This document shows positions 23,228 through 31,064 of a stretch of DNA of 41,461 nt, in pieces. The notes under the pieces are model-generated. The model ran no database searches. It had not been told where the DNA came from and was given only the letters and a program-made list of their open reading frames with translations. Source of the DNA: JAYFNU01 sp964460755 (GTDB lineage: Bacteria > Bacillota > Clostridia > Oscillospirales > Ruminococcaceae); assembly GCA_964460755.1 (NCBI GenBank), contig CAYWQL010000013.1:1-41461 (forward strand). The letters are read 5' to 3'. Made by a program: the position numbers and the translations under genes. Numbering within the stretch: position 1 is the first letter of the stretch; every line of letters begins with the position of its first letter.

Positions 23228-23900
23228 CTGCGTTTTCCTCCAAACGATATCCGACCTTTCGCTGGGTCTCGATTGTGACGGTCGACCCGATAAAAAACAG
23301 CTTCTTTCGAAGGAACGAAACATAAGCCTCGACGTTGTTGTCCTCCGCTTCGGAAAGGACACCCCAAACCCTGCTTATCAAATCGTCCTTCGACATATAG
23401 GTCTTTTGATTGGACATAAAAAGCTTCATCATCTCGAACTCCTTAAAGCCGAGATGCACCGACTTTTCGCCGCATCTTAAATCGTAGGTCGAAAGGTCGA
23501 GCGAAAGGTCAAAAAGCTTAATTTGGTCGAGCACAACCTCACCCTTGCGGCGGGAAAGAGCGCGAACCCGCGCCAAAAGCTCGACCGAGGAAAAAGGCTT
23601 CGTCATATAGTCGTCGGCGCCGCAATCAAGACCCGAAACCTTGTCGGTTATCTCGTCGCGGGCGGTCAGCATAAGAATAGGGGTCGCAACGCCGGCCTTT
23701 CGCGCCTCGCGGGCAACCGAAAAGCCGTCGCGCTTGGGAAGCATAATGTCAAGCACAATAACGTCGTATTGATTTGAAAGCGCATAAGCCAAACCGTCCT
23801 CGCCGTCGTTGACGACGTCGACGTTGTATTTTTGCTCCCTCATTATTTGAGCAAGGGCTTCGCTCAAACGAAGCTCGTCCTCAACGATTAATATGTTCAT
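23211..23900 (-). CDS. OmpR-family response regulator
   Basis: A 229-residue regulator with an N-terminal receiver domain and a C-terminal winged-helix DNA-binding domain. The phosphoacceptor is Asp51 (VIVLDIMLP), with Thr79 and Lys101 completing the switch residues. The C-terminal part (about 128-222) shows LGFKEFEMMKLF, VWG and VSFLRKKL typical of OmpR/PhoB output domains. AGAGGT is 5 bases before the ATG. It overlaps the kinase gene by 17 bases, so the pair is translationally coupled. A TATAAT box about 25 bases before the ATG (minus strand) could be the promoter, but its -35 box is poor. Confidence 0.93.
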   Translation of the reverse strand: MNILIVEDELRLSEALAQIMREQKYNVDVVNDGEDGLAYALSNQYDVIVLDIMLPKRDGFSVAREARKAGVATPILMLTARDEITDKVSGLDCGADDYMTKPFSSVELLARVRALSRRKGEVVLDQIKLFDLSLDLSTYDLRCGEKSVHLGFKEFEMMKLFMSNQKTYMSKDDLISRVWGVLSEAEDNNVEAYVSFLRKKLFFIGSTVTIETQRKVGYRLEENADDRKA

Positions 23901-24068
23901 ATTTTTACCTCTATATCAATACCATTATAACTCATTATCTATTGCTTCAACAATAGTGTAATTGCGAAGCCTTAAAATATACTGAAATGCCATTTTTAAG
24001 GTTTTTTTCAGTTTTTGCGAATATACTCAAGGCGTAAGAACAAGCCAACATTGAGAAAGGTTAACAAT

Positions 24069-24794
24069 ATGGGTAACGAAACAATATTTCGGCGATACGA
24101 GAAAAAATACCTCCTGTCGGGCGACCAGTACGCCGAATTTATTGCGCAAGCAAGCGAAAAGCTCCAAGCGGACGATTACGGGAAATATACGATATATAAC
24201 CTTTATTTTGACACTCCCGACTATCGCCTCATTCGCGCTTCTCTTGAAAAACCGATTTATAAGGAAAAGCTTCGGCTCAGGAGCTACACCATTCCAAACG
24301 CAGGCTCAACCGTCTTCGTCGAGCTCAAGAAAAAGTATAAGGGTATAGTGTATAAGCGGCGTGTGCCCATGACGTACAAGCAGGCTTACTACTATTTAAT
24401 GCGGAACATCGAGCCGTTCGAAGACAATCAGATACTAAGTGAACTCGACTGGTTCAAATCCTTTTATAAGCCCGTTCCGACAGTCAACCTTTCGTATGAA
24501 CGGGAGGCGTACAAGGGAAACGACGACGAAGGCTTTTTGAGAATAACGTTTGATAAGAACATACTTTGGCGAAGCGATAATCTCGACCTCACCAAGGGGG
24601 CGTTCGGAAAAAGCCTTCTTGAGGACGACGAGCGACTAATGGAAATTAAAACCGACGGCGCAATTCCTCTTTGGGTGTGCCACCTTCTCGACGACGTCGG
24701 CTCGTTTCCTGTTTCCTTTTCAAAATACGGTTCGTGCTATCAAAATATGATGGCAAAAACGATAAAATCGAAAGGTGTGATTTACTGTGCTTGA
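24069..24794 (+). CDS. VTC-domain protein, putative polyphosphate polymerase
   Basis: A 241-residue protein with the VTC domain, the catalytic tunnel fold that in yeast Vtc4 makes polyphosphate from ATP. Conserved basic and acidic residues of the tunnel walls are visible: FRRYEKKY at the N terminus, KEKLRLRSY, FVELKKKYKGIVYKRR, and LMEIKTDG near the C terminus. Bacterial copies lack the SPX and membrane parts and sit, as here, next to a DUF4956 membrane protein. The start at 24069 has AGAAAGG upstream; the in-frame ATG at 24015 would add 18 residues without a ribosome binding site. Polymer synthesis is inferred from the family; the bacterial product is not firmly known. Confidence 0.85.
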   Translation: MGNETIFRRYEKKYLLSGDQYAEFIAQASEKLQADDYGKYTIYNLYFDTPDYRLIRASLEKPIYKEKLRLRSYTIPNAGSTVFVELKKKYKGIVYKRRVPMTYKQAYYYLMRNIEPFEDNQILSELDWFKSFYKPVPTVNLSYEREAYKGNDDEGFLRITFDKNILWRSDNLDLTKGAFGKSLLEDDERLMEIKTDGAIPLWVCHLLDDVGSFPVSFSKYGSCYQNMMAKTIKSKGVIYCA

Positions 24795-25461
24795 GAGCAT
24801 TTTCACAAGTCTTCCCGCCGAGGTTTCGGCAAGCGATATACTAATTTGTACAGCGGCGTCGGTCGCGTTCGGCATAATCATCGCGCTTATTTATATGTAT
24901 AAGAACAGCTATACAAAAAACTTCGTCGTAACCCTCGCACTGCTTCCGCTTATGGTTCAGCTCGTCATTCTTCTTGTCAACGGAAACCTCGGGGCAAGCG
25001 TAGCGGTTATGGGCTCGTTCAGCCTTATACGCTTTCGCTCGGTTCCCGGCAACGCCCGCGACATAAGCTGTATCTTTCTCGCTATGGGGGTGGGGCTGGC
25101 AACGGGTATGGGGTATATCGGCATAGCCGCTCTCTTTGTCCTTGTCGTCGCGCTCATCAATTTTGTTTTCTTTAATTCAAGGTTCGGCGAGAAAAAGGGG
25201 TTTGTTAAAGAGCTTAAAATCACCATTCCCGAAAGCCTTGATTACAACGACGTATTTGACGACATCTTTGACAAATACACCTCCCGTCACGACCTCGTCA
25301 AGGTCAAAACCACAAATATGGGAAGCCTTTATGAGCTTCATTATGATATAACCCTTCGGCGGTCGGAAGCTGAAAAGGGAATGATTGACGAAATACGCTG
25401 CCGCAACGGAAACCTCAACATAGTTTGCGGTCGACCGACAGCAATTAAAGAGGAGCTGTAA
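24787..25461 (+). CDS. DUF4956 membrane protein
   Basis: A 224-residue protein with three or four membrane segments in the first 130 residues and a soluble C-terminal domain of about 90 residues. The block GSFSLIRFRSVPGNARDISCIFLAMGVGLATGMGY is the highly conserved core of DUF4956. The gene begins with GTG at 24787, overlapping the VTC gene by 8 bases, with AAAGGTG 9 bases upstream. DUF4956 and VTC genes are persistent neighbours in bacteria, so the membrane protein may channel or anchor the polymer. The basic RFRSVPGNAR loop would suit phosphate or polyphosphate binding; this is inference. Confidence 0.85.
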   Translation: MLESIFTSLPAEVSASDILICTAASVAFGIIIALIYMYKNSYTKNFVVTLALLPLMVQLVILLVNGNLGASVAVMGSFSLIRFRSVPGNARDISCIFLAMGVGLATGMGYIGIAALFVLVVALINFVFFNSRFGEKKGFVKELKITIPESLDYNDVFDDIFDKYTSRHDLVKVKTTNMGSLYELHYDITLRRSEAEKGMIDEIRCRNGNLNIVCGRPTAIKEEL

Positions 25462-25464
25462 CAG

Positions 25465-27429
25465 ATGAAAAAAAAGATTTTCTTCGCTTTGATTTCGCTC
25501 GTTGTATGCACGTCGCTTCTTTGCGCCTGCGTGAAGAATGTCGAGCCAAGCGACAGCTCGGCAAAGGGGCTTTCCGGCGAAACGAAAATAATATCGACGA
25601 GCTATGTCGACTTTAGCTACACCGAGCGTGACCTCAGCGGCGACTACGACGAGGCATCGGCGACCAAAATTACTCTTAACGACAACGAGATAAATATCGA
25701 CGGAAAGGGCGCGTCGGCAAGCAACGGCAACCTCGTTATATCTTCTGAGGGCACATATATTGTAAGCGGCACTCTGAGCGACGGACAGATAATCGTCGAT
25801 GCAGGCGACGCAGACAAGGTGCAAATCGTGCTTTGCGGCGTAAATATCTGCTGCTCAACCTCTTGTGCGATAAACATTAAATCCGCTGACAAGGTTTTCA
25901 TAACACTCGCGAGCGGAACGCAAAACACCGTGAGCGACGCAGAAAGCTACTTGCTCGACGAAAACGACGAGCCAAGCGGCGCGATATTCAGCAAATGCGA
26001 CCTTACGATAAACGGAAACGGCGCGCTTTCCGTTACTGCGAACTTCCTCAACGGCATACATTCAAAGGACGACCTGGTTATCACCGACGGCACAATTACG
26101 GTAACAGCGAAAAACGACGCCCTGAAGGGGCGCGACTGCGTTGCGATATGCGGCGGCAATATTACTCTTATTTCGGGCGGCGACGGAATACAGTCGAACA
26201 ACGACGAGGATTCCGCGAAAGGCTTCGTGACAATTGACGGCGGAACGGTCAATATCTCAAGCGAGCTTGACGGTATTCAAGCCGAAACCATTCTTCAAAT
26301 CACAGGCGGTGAAATAAGCCTTACCTCGGGCGGCGGCGCGGCAGACGGCGTTAACGCCGAGGTGAACGGTACAATGGGTATGCGCCCCGACGATATGTTT
26401 CAGCAGCAGGGCTTCGCAGCCGCCGACGACACCGAAAGCCAAAAGGGCTTAAAGGCAATCACCGGCATATACATTATAGGCGGAACGCTTGATATTAATT
26501 CGGCAGACGACTCCATTCACTCAAACGGAGATTTAACGATTTCCGACGGAATGATAACCGCCTCGTCGGGCGACGACGGAATACACGCCGATTCGTCGGT
26601 TACTATCGACGGCGGCACAATCAACATTAACAACAGCTATGAGGGCGTCGAGGGTAAAACCATAACGATAAACGGCGGAACTGTTTCGGTTAACGCATCG
26701 GACGACGGCTTTAATGCGGCGGGTGGGCAGGACGGCTCATCTCTCGGCGGACGCCCGGGAGAAAACGCCTTCGCGAGCGACGACAGCACCTCCATAACGA
26801 TTAACGGCGGATATATCTACATCGCGGCAAGCGGCGACGGAATAGATTCGAACGGCGCTCTGACCATAACGGGCGGAACAACCCTTGTCGACGGTCCGAC
26901 CAACAACGGAAACGGCGCGCTGGACTATGCGGGAACCGCGACGATATCCGGCGGAACGCTTGTCGCCGCGGGAAGCTACGGTATGGCGCAAAATCTGACG
27001 GGTGAAAATCAGTCTTCCCTTCTGTTCGTCTTCTCCTCTAATCAGGAGGGCGGAACGCCGATAAGTCTGTTTGATTCAAACGGCGGACTCGTCGTAAGCT
27101 ACACTCCCTCGAAAGCTTACCAATGCGTCATAATAAGCACCCCCTCGCTAAAGACGGACAGCGATTATTCCGTTGCGACGGGCGGCGTCGCGACGGGTGC
27201 CGACGTTCACGGCTTTACCCTTTTGGGAAGCGTTTCGGGCGGAAGCGAAATCACAAGCTTTACTCTTACGGAAAGCTCCCAGTCTGTCTCTGACACCGGC
27301 GCGGCGGTAAGTGGCGGAATGGGCGGTATGGGCGATATGGGCGGTATGCAGCCTCCGACAGGCGACGGCTTCCCGGGCGGAGAGAAGCCCACCGGCGATA
27401 TGGCAGGACAGCGACCGCAAAGAGGTTAA
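25465..27429 (+). CDS. Secreted Cthe_2159-like beta-helix lipoprotein (carbohydrate-binding domain)
   Basis: A 654-residue exported protein. Residues 1-22 are a lipoprotein signal with lipobox LCAC, acylated at Cys22. The body consists of irregular repeats built on ITINGGTVxVxASDDGI, the pattern of a right-handed parallel beta-helix, matching the family of Cthe_2159, a Clostridium thermocellum protein with pectin-like polysaccharide binding. Asp-rich turns (SGDDG, ASGDG, SADDS) could bind calcium. The last 50 residues are rich in Gly, Met and Pro (GGMGGMGDMGGMQPP). It starts 3 bases behind the DUF4956 gene and belongs to the same operon, the third member of a recurrent VTC/DUF4956/beta-helix set. 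Ligand unknown. Confidence 0.8.
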   Translation: MKKKIFFALISLVVCTSLLCACVKNVEPSDSSAKGLSGETKIISTSYVDFSYTERDLSGDYDEASATKITLNDNEINIDGKGASASNGNLVISSEGTYIVSGTLSDGQIIVDAGDADKVQIVLCGVNICCSTSCAINIKSADKVFITLASGTQNTVSDAESYLLDENDEPSGAIFSKCDLTINGNGALSVTANFLNGIHSKDDLVITDGTITVTAKNDALKGRDCVAICGGNITLISGGDGIQSNNDEDSAKGFVTIDGGTVNISSELDGIQAETILQITGGEISLTSGGGAADGVNAEVNGTMGMRPDDMFQQQGFAAADDTESQKGLKAITGIYIIGGTLDINSADDSIHSNGDLTISDGMITASSGDDGIHADSSVTIDGGTININNSYEGVEGKTITINGGTVSVNASDDGFNAAGGQDGSSLGGRPGENAFASDDSTSITINGGYIYIAASGDGIDSNGALTITGGTTLVDGPTNNGNGALDYAGTATISGGTLVAAGSYGMAQNLTGENQSSLLFVFSSNQEGGTPISLFDSNGGLVVSYTPSKAYQCVIISTPSLKTDSDYSVATGGVATGADVHGFTLLGSVSGGSEITSFTLTESSQSVSDTGAAVSGGMGGMGDMGGMQPPTGDGFPGGEKPTGDMAGQRPQRG

Positions 27430-27450
27430 ACTCTTTCGTCGTTTATATAG

Positions 27451-27479
27451 AAGCGCCTCTCGGTTTTCGAGGGACGCTT
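27451..27479 (+). terminator. Probable terminator of the VTC operon
   Basis: AAGCGCCTCTCG and CGAGGGACGCTT form an imperfect stem (one mismatch, one G-U pair) with loop GTTTT, followed by a T-rich run interrupted by GC. Confidence 0.45.
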
Positions 27480-27491
27480 TGCTATATTTAT

Positions 27492-27520
27492 TTGCCTAAA
27501 AATCGACACGGTGATACAAT
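27492..27520 (+). promoter_or_regulatory. Promoter of the metallophosphoesterase gene
   Basis: TTGCCT (27492-27497) and TACAAT (27515-27520) are 17 bases apart. A perfect 7-base inverted repeat, GTGATAC (27511-27517) and GTATCAC (27531-27537), spans the -10 box and the ribosome binding site. Confidence 0.5.
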
Positions 27521-27538
27521 AAACGAGGAGGTATCACG

Positions 27539-28744
27539 ATGAAACGACTACTATCGCTTTTTTTATGCATTATTTTAATATTGAGTCTTTGCTGTTCGGT
27601 TTTTGCCGCGAATGGCGACGAGCTTCGTTTTAACGACGACGGCAGTTTTAAAATTCTTCTTGTTGCCGACACGCAGGATACAAATCACCCTCAAAAAGCA
27701 ATGCTTCGGCTTCTTAACGCCTGTCTTGACAAGTCAAATCCGGACCTCGTTATTTTTCTTGGCGACCAGATACACGGCCCGTCAATGGGCAAAAGCGAAA
27801 GGGCTGTCATGGCGGCTATCGACGCGATAATCGAGCCTGTTGAAGCGCGGGGTATTCCATTTGCCGTCGTTTTTGGCAACCACGACGACGAGGGCGGCGT
27901 ATCAAAGGAATTTCAAATGGCTTATTATCAAACCTTCGACGGCTGTCTTGCCGTTGCGGGCGAACAGGATATTACGGGCGTAGGCAATTATAACCTAACC
28001 ATAAGGAGCAGCGACGGCAAAAAGGATGTCGTCAACCTTTGGTTTTTCGACAGCGGAACCTACGATGAAACCGGCGAAGGCAAATATGCTTGGGTAGAAA
28101 AGGACCAGCTTGACTGGTACGAAAAAACATCGAACGCGCTTGCCGAAACAAACGCAGGAGAGCTTCTGCCAAGCTACGCCTTCCAGCACATAATCGTGCC
28201 CGAAGCATACGAAATGCTGACAGCCGTTCCAAAGGATACCAAGGACGCCGTTGAGGGCGTTAGCTCCCACGAGGGCAACTACTATATACTTAATCCCGAA
28301 TATATCTCAAGTGGAGATATGGGTGAAGCCCCCTGTCCTCCCGCTCTCAACGGCGGTCAATTCGACGCCTGGGAGCGGCAGGGCGACGTCGTCGCCGCCT
28401 TCTTCGGGCACGACCACGTTAACGACTTTATCGGCACATACAAAGGCATCGACCTTGTTATGACGCAGGGCATAGGATTTTATATCTATGGCAAGGGCGA
28501 TGAACACGGCGCGCGGGTTTTAACCCTTAAGGAAGATACTCCGACAGAATATGAAACCGAGCTTCTTTTCTATAAAGACCTTGTAAGCGAGCCGCTTCCA
28601 CCGCTTTTTGCTTCGACCAACGGAGCATTTATTCAAAACGCGGTTCTGCTTGCCATTTTGGCGTTGGCAGTTCTTATATCAACGGCTGTTGTTTTAATTA
28701 AACACGCAAAACGCAAAAAAAAACAAGCAACGACAAACAAATAG
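27539..28744 (+). CDS. Secreted, C-terminally anchored metallophosphoesterase
   Basis: A 401-residue calcineurin-like phosphoesterase. Residues 1-23 form a signal peptide (cleavage after VFA). Metal-binding motifs appear in order: VADTQD (Asp44; the usual DxH has Gln at the third position), GDQIHG (Asp76), GNHDDE (Asn114, His115), a middle histidine in FQHIIVPE, and GHDHVND near 300. Length and spacing resemble the Dcr2/purple-acid-phosphatase-like group. A membrane segment at about 364-386 followed by KHAKRKKKQ anchors it with the catalytic domain outside. AGGAGG is 7 bases before the ATG. The substrate is unknown; the adjacent VTC operon makes a phosphate-related role attractive but unproven. 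Confidence 0.87.
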   Translation: MKRLLSLFLCIILILSLCCSVFAANGDELRFNDDGSFKILLVADTQDTNHPQKAMLRLLNACLDKSNPDLVIFLGDQIHGPSMGKSERAVMAAIDAIIEPVEARGIPFAVVFGNHDDEGGVSKEFQMAYYQTFDGCLAVAGEQDITGVGNYNLTIRSSDGKKDVVNLWFFDSGTYDETGEGKYAWVEKDQLDWYEKTSNALAETNAGELLPSYAFQHIIVPEAYEMLTAVPKDTKDAVEGVSSHEGNYYILNPEYISSGDMGEAPCPPALNGGQFDAWERQGDVVAAFFGHDHVNDFIGTYKGIDLVMTQGIGFYIYGKGDEHGARVLTLKEDTPTEYETELLFYKDLVSEPLPPLFASTNGAFIQNAVLLAILALAVLISTAVVLIKHAKRKKKQATTNK

Positions 28745-28756
28745 TAGAAGCACAGC

Positions 28757-28794
28757 AAAAGGCGATTACGCTCGTTTAGAGGTAATCGCCTTTT
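28757..28794. terminator. Bidirectional terminator
   Basis: A perfect 13-bp stem AAAAGGCGATTAC (28757-28769) with 28782-28794, 12-base loop, then T. It lies between convergent genes. Confidence 0.85.
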
Positions 28795-28800
28795 TATCAT

Positions 28801-29730
28801 TTATTGGAACGCTTTTTCATAAGCCGCAAGACGCGCTTCCATAACCTCGCGAAGAACTTCTTTTTTATAAACCAAGTCATATCCGTGAGGGGCGTCGCTG
28901 ATATGTCGATAACCTACCTCGACACCGTTTTTCTTCAAAAGCTCGGCGTAGTTTCTGCCCTCGTCGCGAAGACAATCGAACTCGGCAGTTTCTATGTAGG
29001 TCGGCGGAATATCCTTAAAGCTCTTTTGCTTTATAGGCGCGGCGTACTCAATGGCTCCCCCGTCGCCGTTCTTAAGATAGGTTTCCCACATAAAGCGGTT
29101 TAACCCCGAATCCCAGCCGGGGGTATCGCAAAACTTCTTCATCGACGCGGTCGCCATATCACAGTCACACACCGGATAAATTAGCATTTGAAAACAAAGC
29201 CTCGCGCCCTTTCTGTCCCTCGCCATTTGCGACAATGCCGCCGCTAACGAGCCGCCCGCGCTGTCGCCGTAAAGAGCAATTTTGTCGCGACGAATATTAA
29301 CCTTTTCGGCGTTATCGTCGCACCAGCAAAGGGTGCTGTAACAATCCTCGACAGGCGTCGGAAAGGGATACTTTTGAGCTAAGCGATAATCAGGAAGAAT
29401 AACGCGGCAGTTAAGCTTTTTCGCAAGAAAGCAGGAATAACTCTTTTGAGAAGAGAACACACCGAGAATAAAGCCACCTCCGTGACAGTTGACGATAAGG
29501 GGCGTCTTTTTTCCGTCGAGATTTTTCGGCTCAAAGAGATAGGCGCACACGTATTTTCCGTCGTAGGATTTCAGCTTTATTTTACGCTGACGAACGCCCG
29601 CGTCGGGTGGCGTGAAGATAAATGCCGTCTTTAAAAGAAGGTTCGCAAGCGCCAGCATAAAACCATTACTCAAAAAGGAAAATCTTTTAATTCCTCTGTA
29701 AGCGGGATTAATCGGATAATTTGTTTTCAT
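28801..29730 (-). CDS. Alpha/beta hydrolase of the hormone-sensitive lipase type
   Basis: A 309-residue esterase-like hydrolase. The oxyanion motif HGGG is at 83-86, the nucleophile Ser157 in YGDSAGG, the acid is the Asp in AEFDCLRDEG and the histidine is in APHGYD, the complete set of the HSL (Abhydrolase_3) group. These enzymes cleave short acyl esters. The N-terminal hydrophobic stretch (about 24-40) may be the lid. AGGAGA is close before the ATG and the gene starts 7 bases behind the phosphoglycerate mutase gene, so both are co-transcribed. No functional link between the two is evident. Confidence 0.88.
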   Translation of the reverse strand: MKTNYPINPAYRGIKRFSFLSNGFMLALANLLLKTAFIFTPPDAGVRQRKIKLKSYDGKYVCAYLFEPKNLDGKKTPLIVNCHGGGFILGVFSSQKSYSCFLAKKLNCRVILPDYRLAQKYPFPTPVEDCYSTLCWCDDNAEKVNIRRDKIALYGDSAGGSLAAALSQMARDRKGARLCFQMLIYPVCDCDMATASMKKFCDTPGWDSGLNRFMWETYLKNGDGGAIEYAAPIKQKSFKDIPPTYIETAEFDCLRDEGRNYAELLKKNGVEVGYRHISDAPHGYDLVYKKEVLREVMEARLAAYEKAFQ

Positions 29731-29737
29731 TTATCTC

Positions 29738-30955
29738 CTAAAAATCAAGGTTAATTAGTCTTTTCATAAGCTCCGGCCCATCGGAAAGAAACAGACCTGT
29801 TTTCGCGCACTCCGCCTCGGTGTAGCTCTTTGCGTTTGGCTCGCCGTTCTTTATGCTCGAATAGAGCACAAAGGGAACAGGGTCGGACGAATGGGTTCTT
29901 GTTTCTATCGGCGTCGGGTGGTCCGGTGTAAGAAGAACAGCGAAATCCTCGCCGTCGGCACGAAGCCCCTGCATAACCTGAGCCAACACTAACCTATCAA
30001 TGGCTTCTATGGCTTCTATCTTGCACTGAACGTCGCCCGCGTGACCGCTCTCGTCGGGGGCTTCAATATGAATGTATACGAGGTCGCATCCGCCCCTTAA
30101 CAATTCAAGAGCCGCTTTCCCCTTAGCATCGAAATCGGTTCTTTTCGCGCCTGTTGCACCCTTTACGAAGGGCACCTTCATACCCGCACAGAGTCCGAGC
30201 CCTTTTATAAGGTCAACCGCGCAAACAACGCCGCCGGACAGCCCATAAAGCTCTTTAAAGCTCTTTAGCGCGGGGCGTGTTCCCTCACCCCAAAACCAGC
30301 AGGAATTAGCGGGTTTTTTACCTCTGGCAATACGCGCCTTGTTTATCGGATGGTTTTTTAAAAGCTCGTTTGAACGGCGCATATATTCATATAAACGCTC
30401 GCCGTTAAGCCCCTTGGGAAGGCAACCCTTTACAGGCCTTCCCGTTATGTCGTGGGGAGGCGTAAGGTCGGTTCCAAGCGACGCTTTGTTTATAACAAGA
30501 CAATGGCGATAGCTTATGCCCGCATACAAGTGCATATCCTCTTCATCAAGGCGCTCCGCGAGAAAATTAATTAGTTCGGTCGCTTCCTCGGTTTCGATTT
30601 CGTCAGACGAATAGTCTATCATCGTTTTATCGGCATACTCCCGCTCATCCGAAAGGCAAACGAGATTACAGCGTATAGCGATGTCGTCGGGCAAAAGCTC
30701 GACCCCCATGCTCACCGCCTCAAGCGGAGAACGTCCAGAATAGTAAAGCGCCGGCGCATAGCCCATAACCGACATATTCGCGACGTCCGAGCCGGGCTTC
30801 ATTCCGTCGGGTATCGTTTTTACCATACCCGCCGCGCCGTTTTGCGCGATAAGGTCCATATTGGGTTTAACCGCCGCCTCGAGCGGTGTTTTATTGCCAA
30901 GCGAAGAAAGGGGTCTGTCCGCCATTCCGTCGCCAAGCACAACAACATATTTCAT
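29738..30955 (-). CDS. apgM: Cofactor-independent phosphoglycerate mutase, ApgM type
   Basis: A 405-residue phosphoglycerate mutase of the archaeal-type (ApgM) branch of the alkaline phosphatase superfamily, interconverting 3- and 2-phosphoglycerate in glycolysis. The N-terminal metal motif is VVLGDGMADRP (Asp9), and the phosphorylated Ser62 is in GSDVANMSVMGY. C-terminal metal ligands are in IHIEAPDESGHAGD and LLTPDHPTP. Length is typical. GGAG lies 8 bases before the ATG. Such proteins in bacteria may also act in threonine metabolism as homoserine kinase-like enzymes, but no threonine gene is nearby. Confidence 0.9.
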   Translation of the reverse strand: MKYVVVLGDGMADRPLSSLGNKTPLEAAVKPNMDLIAQNGAAGMVKTIPDGMKPGSDVANMSVMGYAPALYYSGRSPLEAVSMGVELLPDDIAIRCNLVCLSDEREYADKTMIDYSSDEIETEEATELINFLAERLDEEDMHLYAGISYRHCLVINKASLGTDLTPPHDITGRPVKGCLPKGLNGERLYEYMRRSNELLKNHPINKARIARGKKPANSCWFWGEGTRPALKSFKELYGLSGGVVCAVDLIKGLGLCAGMKVPFVKGATGAKRTDFDAKGKAALELLRGGCDLVYIHIEAPDESGHAGDVQCKIEAIEAIDRLVLAQVMQGLRADGEDFAVLLTPDHPTPIETRTHSSDPVPFVLYSSIKNGEPNAKSYTEAECAKTGLFLSDGPELMKRLINLDF

Positions 30956-30986
30956 AAGAAAGCTCCTATATCTTTATCTTATGATT

Positions 30987-30995
30987 ATTATAACA
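30987..30995 (-). promoter_or_regulatory. Extended -10 promoter of apgM
   Basis: On the minus strand TG T TATAAT (30995-30987) is a perfect extended -10 element 31 bases before the ATG. No good -35 box is visible. Confidence 0.45.
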
Positions 30996-31019
30996 CAAGC
31001 ATTGAGACAAATAAACGAA

Positions 31020-31043
31020 AAAGCCACGGAAAACCGCGGCTTT
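31020..31043 (-). terminator. Terminator at the end of the polysaccharide operon
   Basis: In the minus-strand RNA AAAGCCGCGG pairs with CCGTGGCTTT (31043-31034 with 31029-31020, loop of four T), one pair being G-U, followed by TTCGTTT. The wobble holds only in this orientation. Confidence 0.8.
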
Positions 31044-31064
31044 GGTATGTAAATCATTATTATT

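Noticed and set aside
23228..23362. N-terminal extension of the histidine kinase
   Set aside because: It lies wholly within the response regulator gene, reads as Ser/Arg-rich sequence, and GGAGG is placed for the ATG at 23227.
25680..26900. Possible DNA tandem repeats or a CRISPR-like array
   Set aside because: The repetition is at the protein level (beta-helix turns of irregular length with divergent codons); there are no constant repeats or regular spacers.
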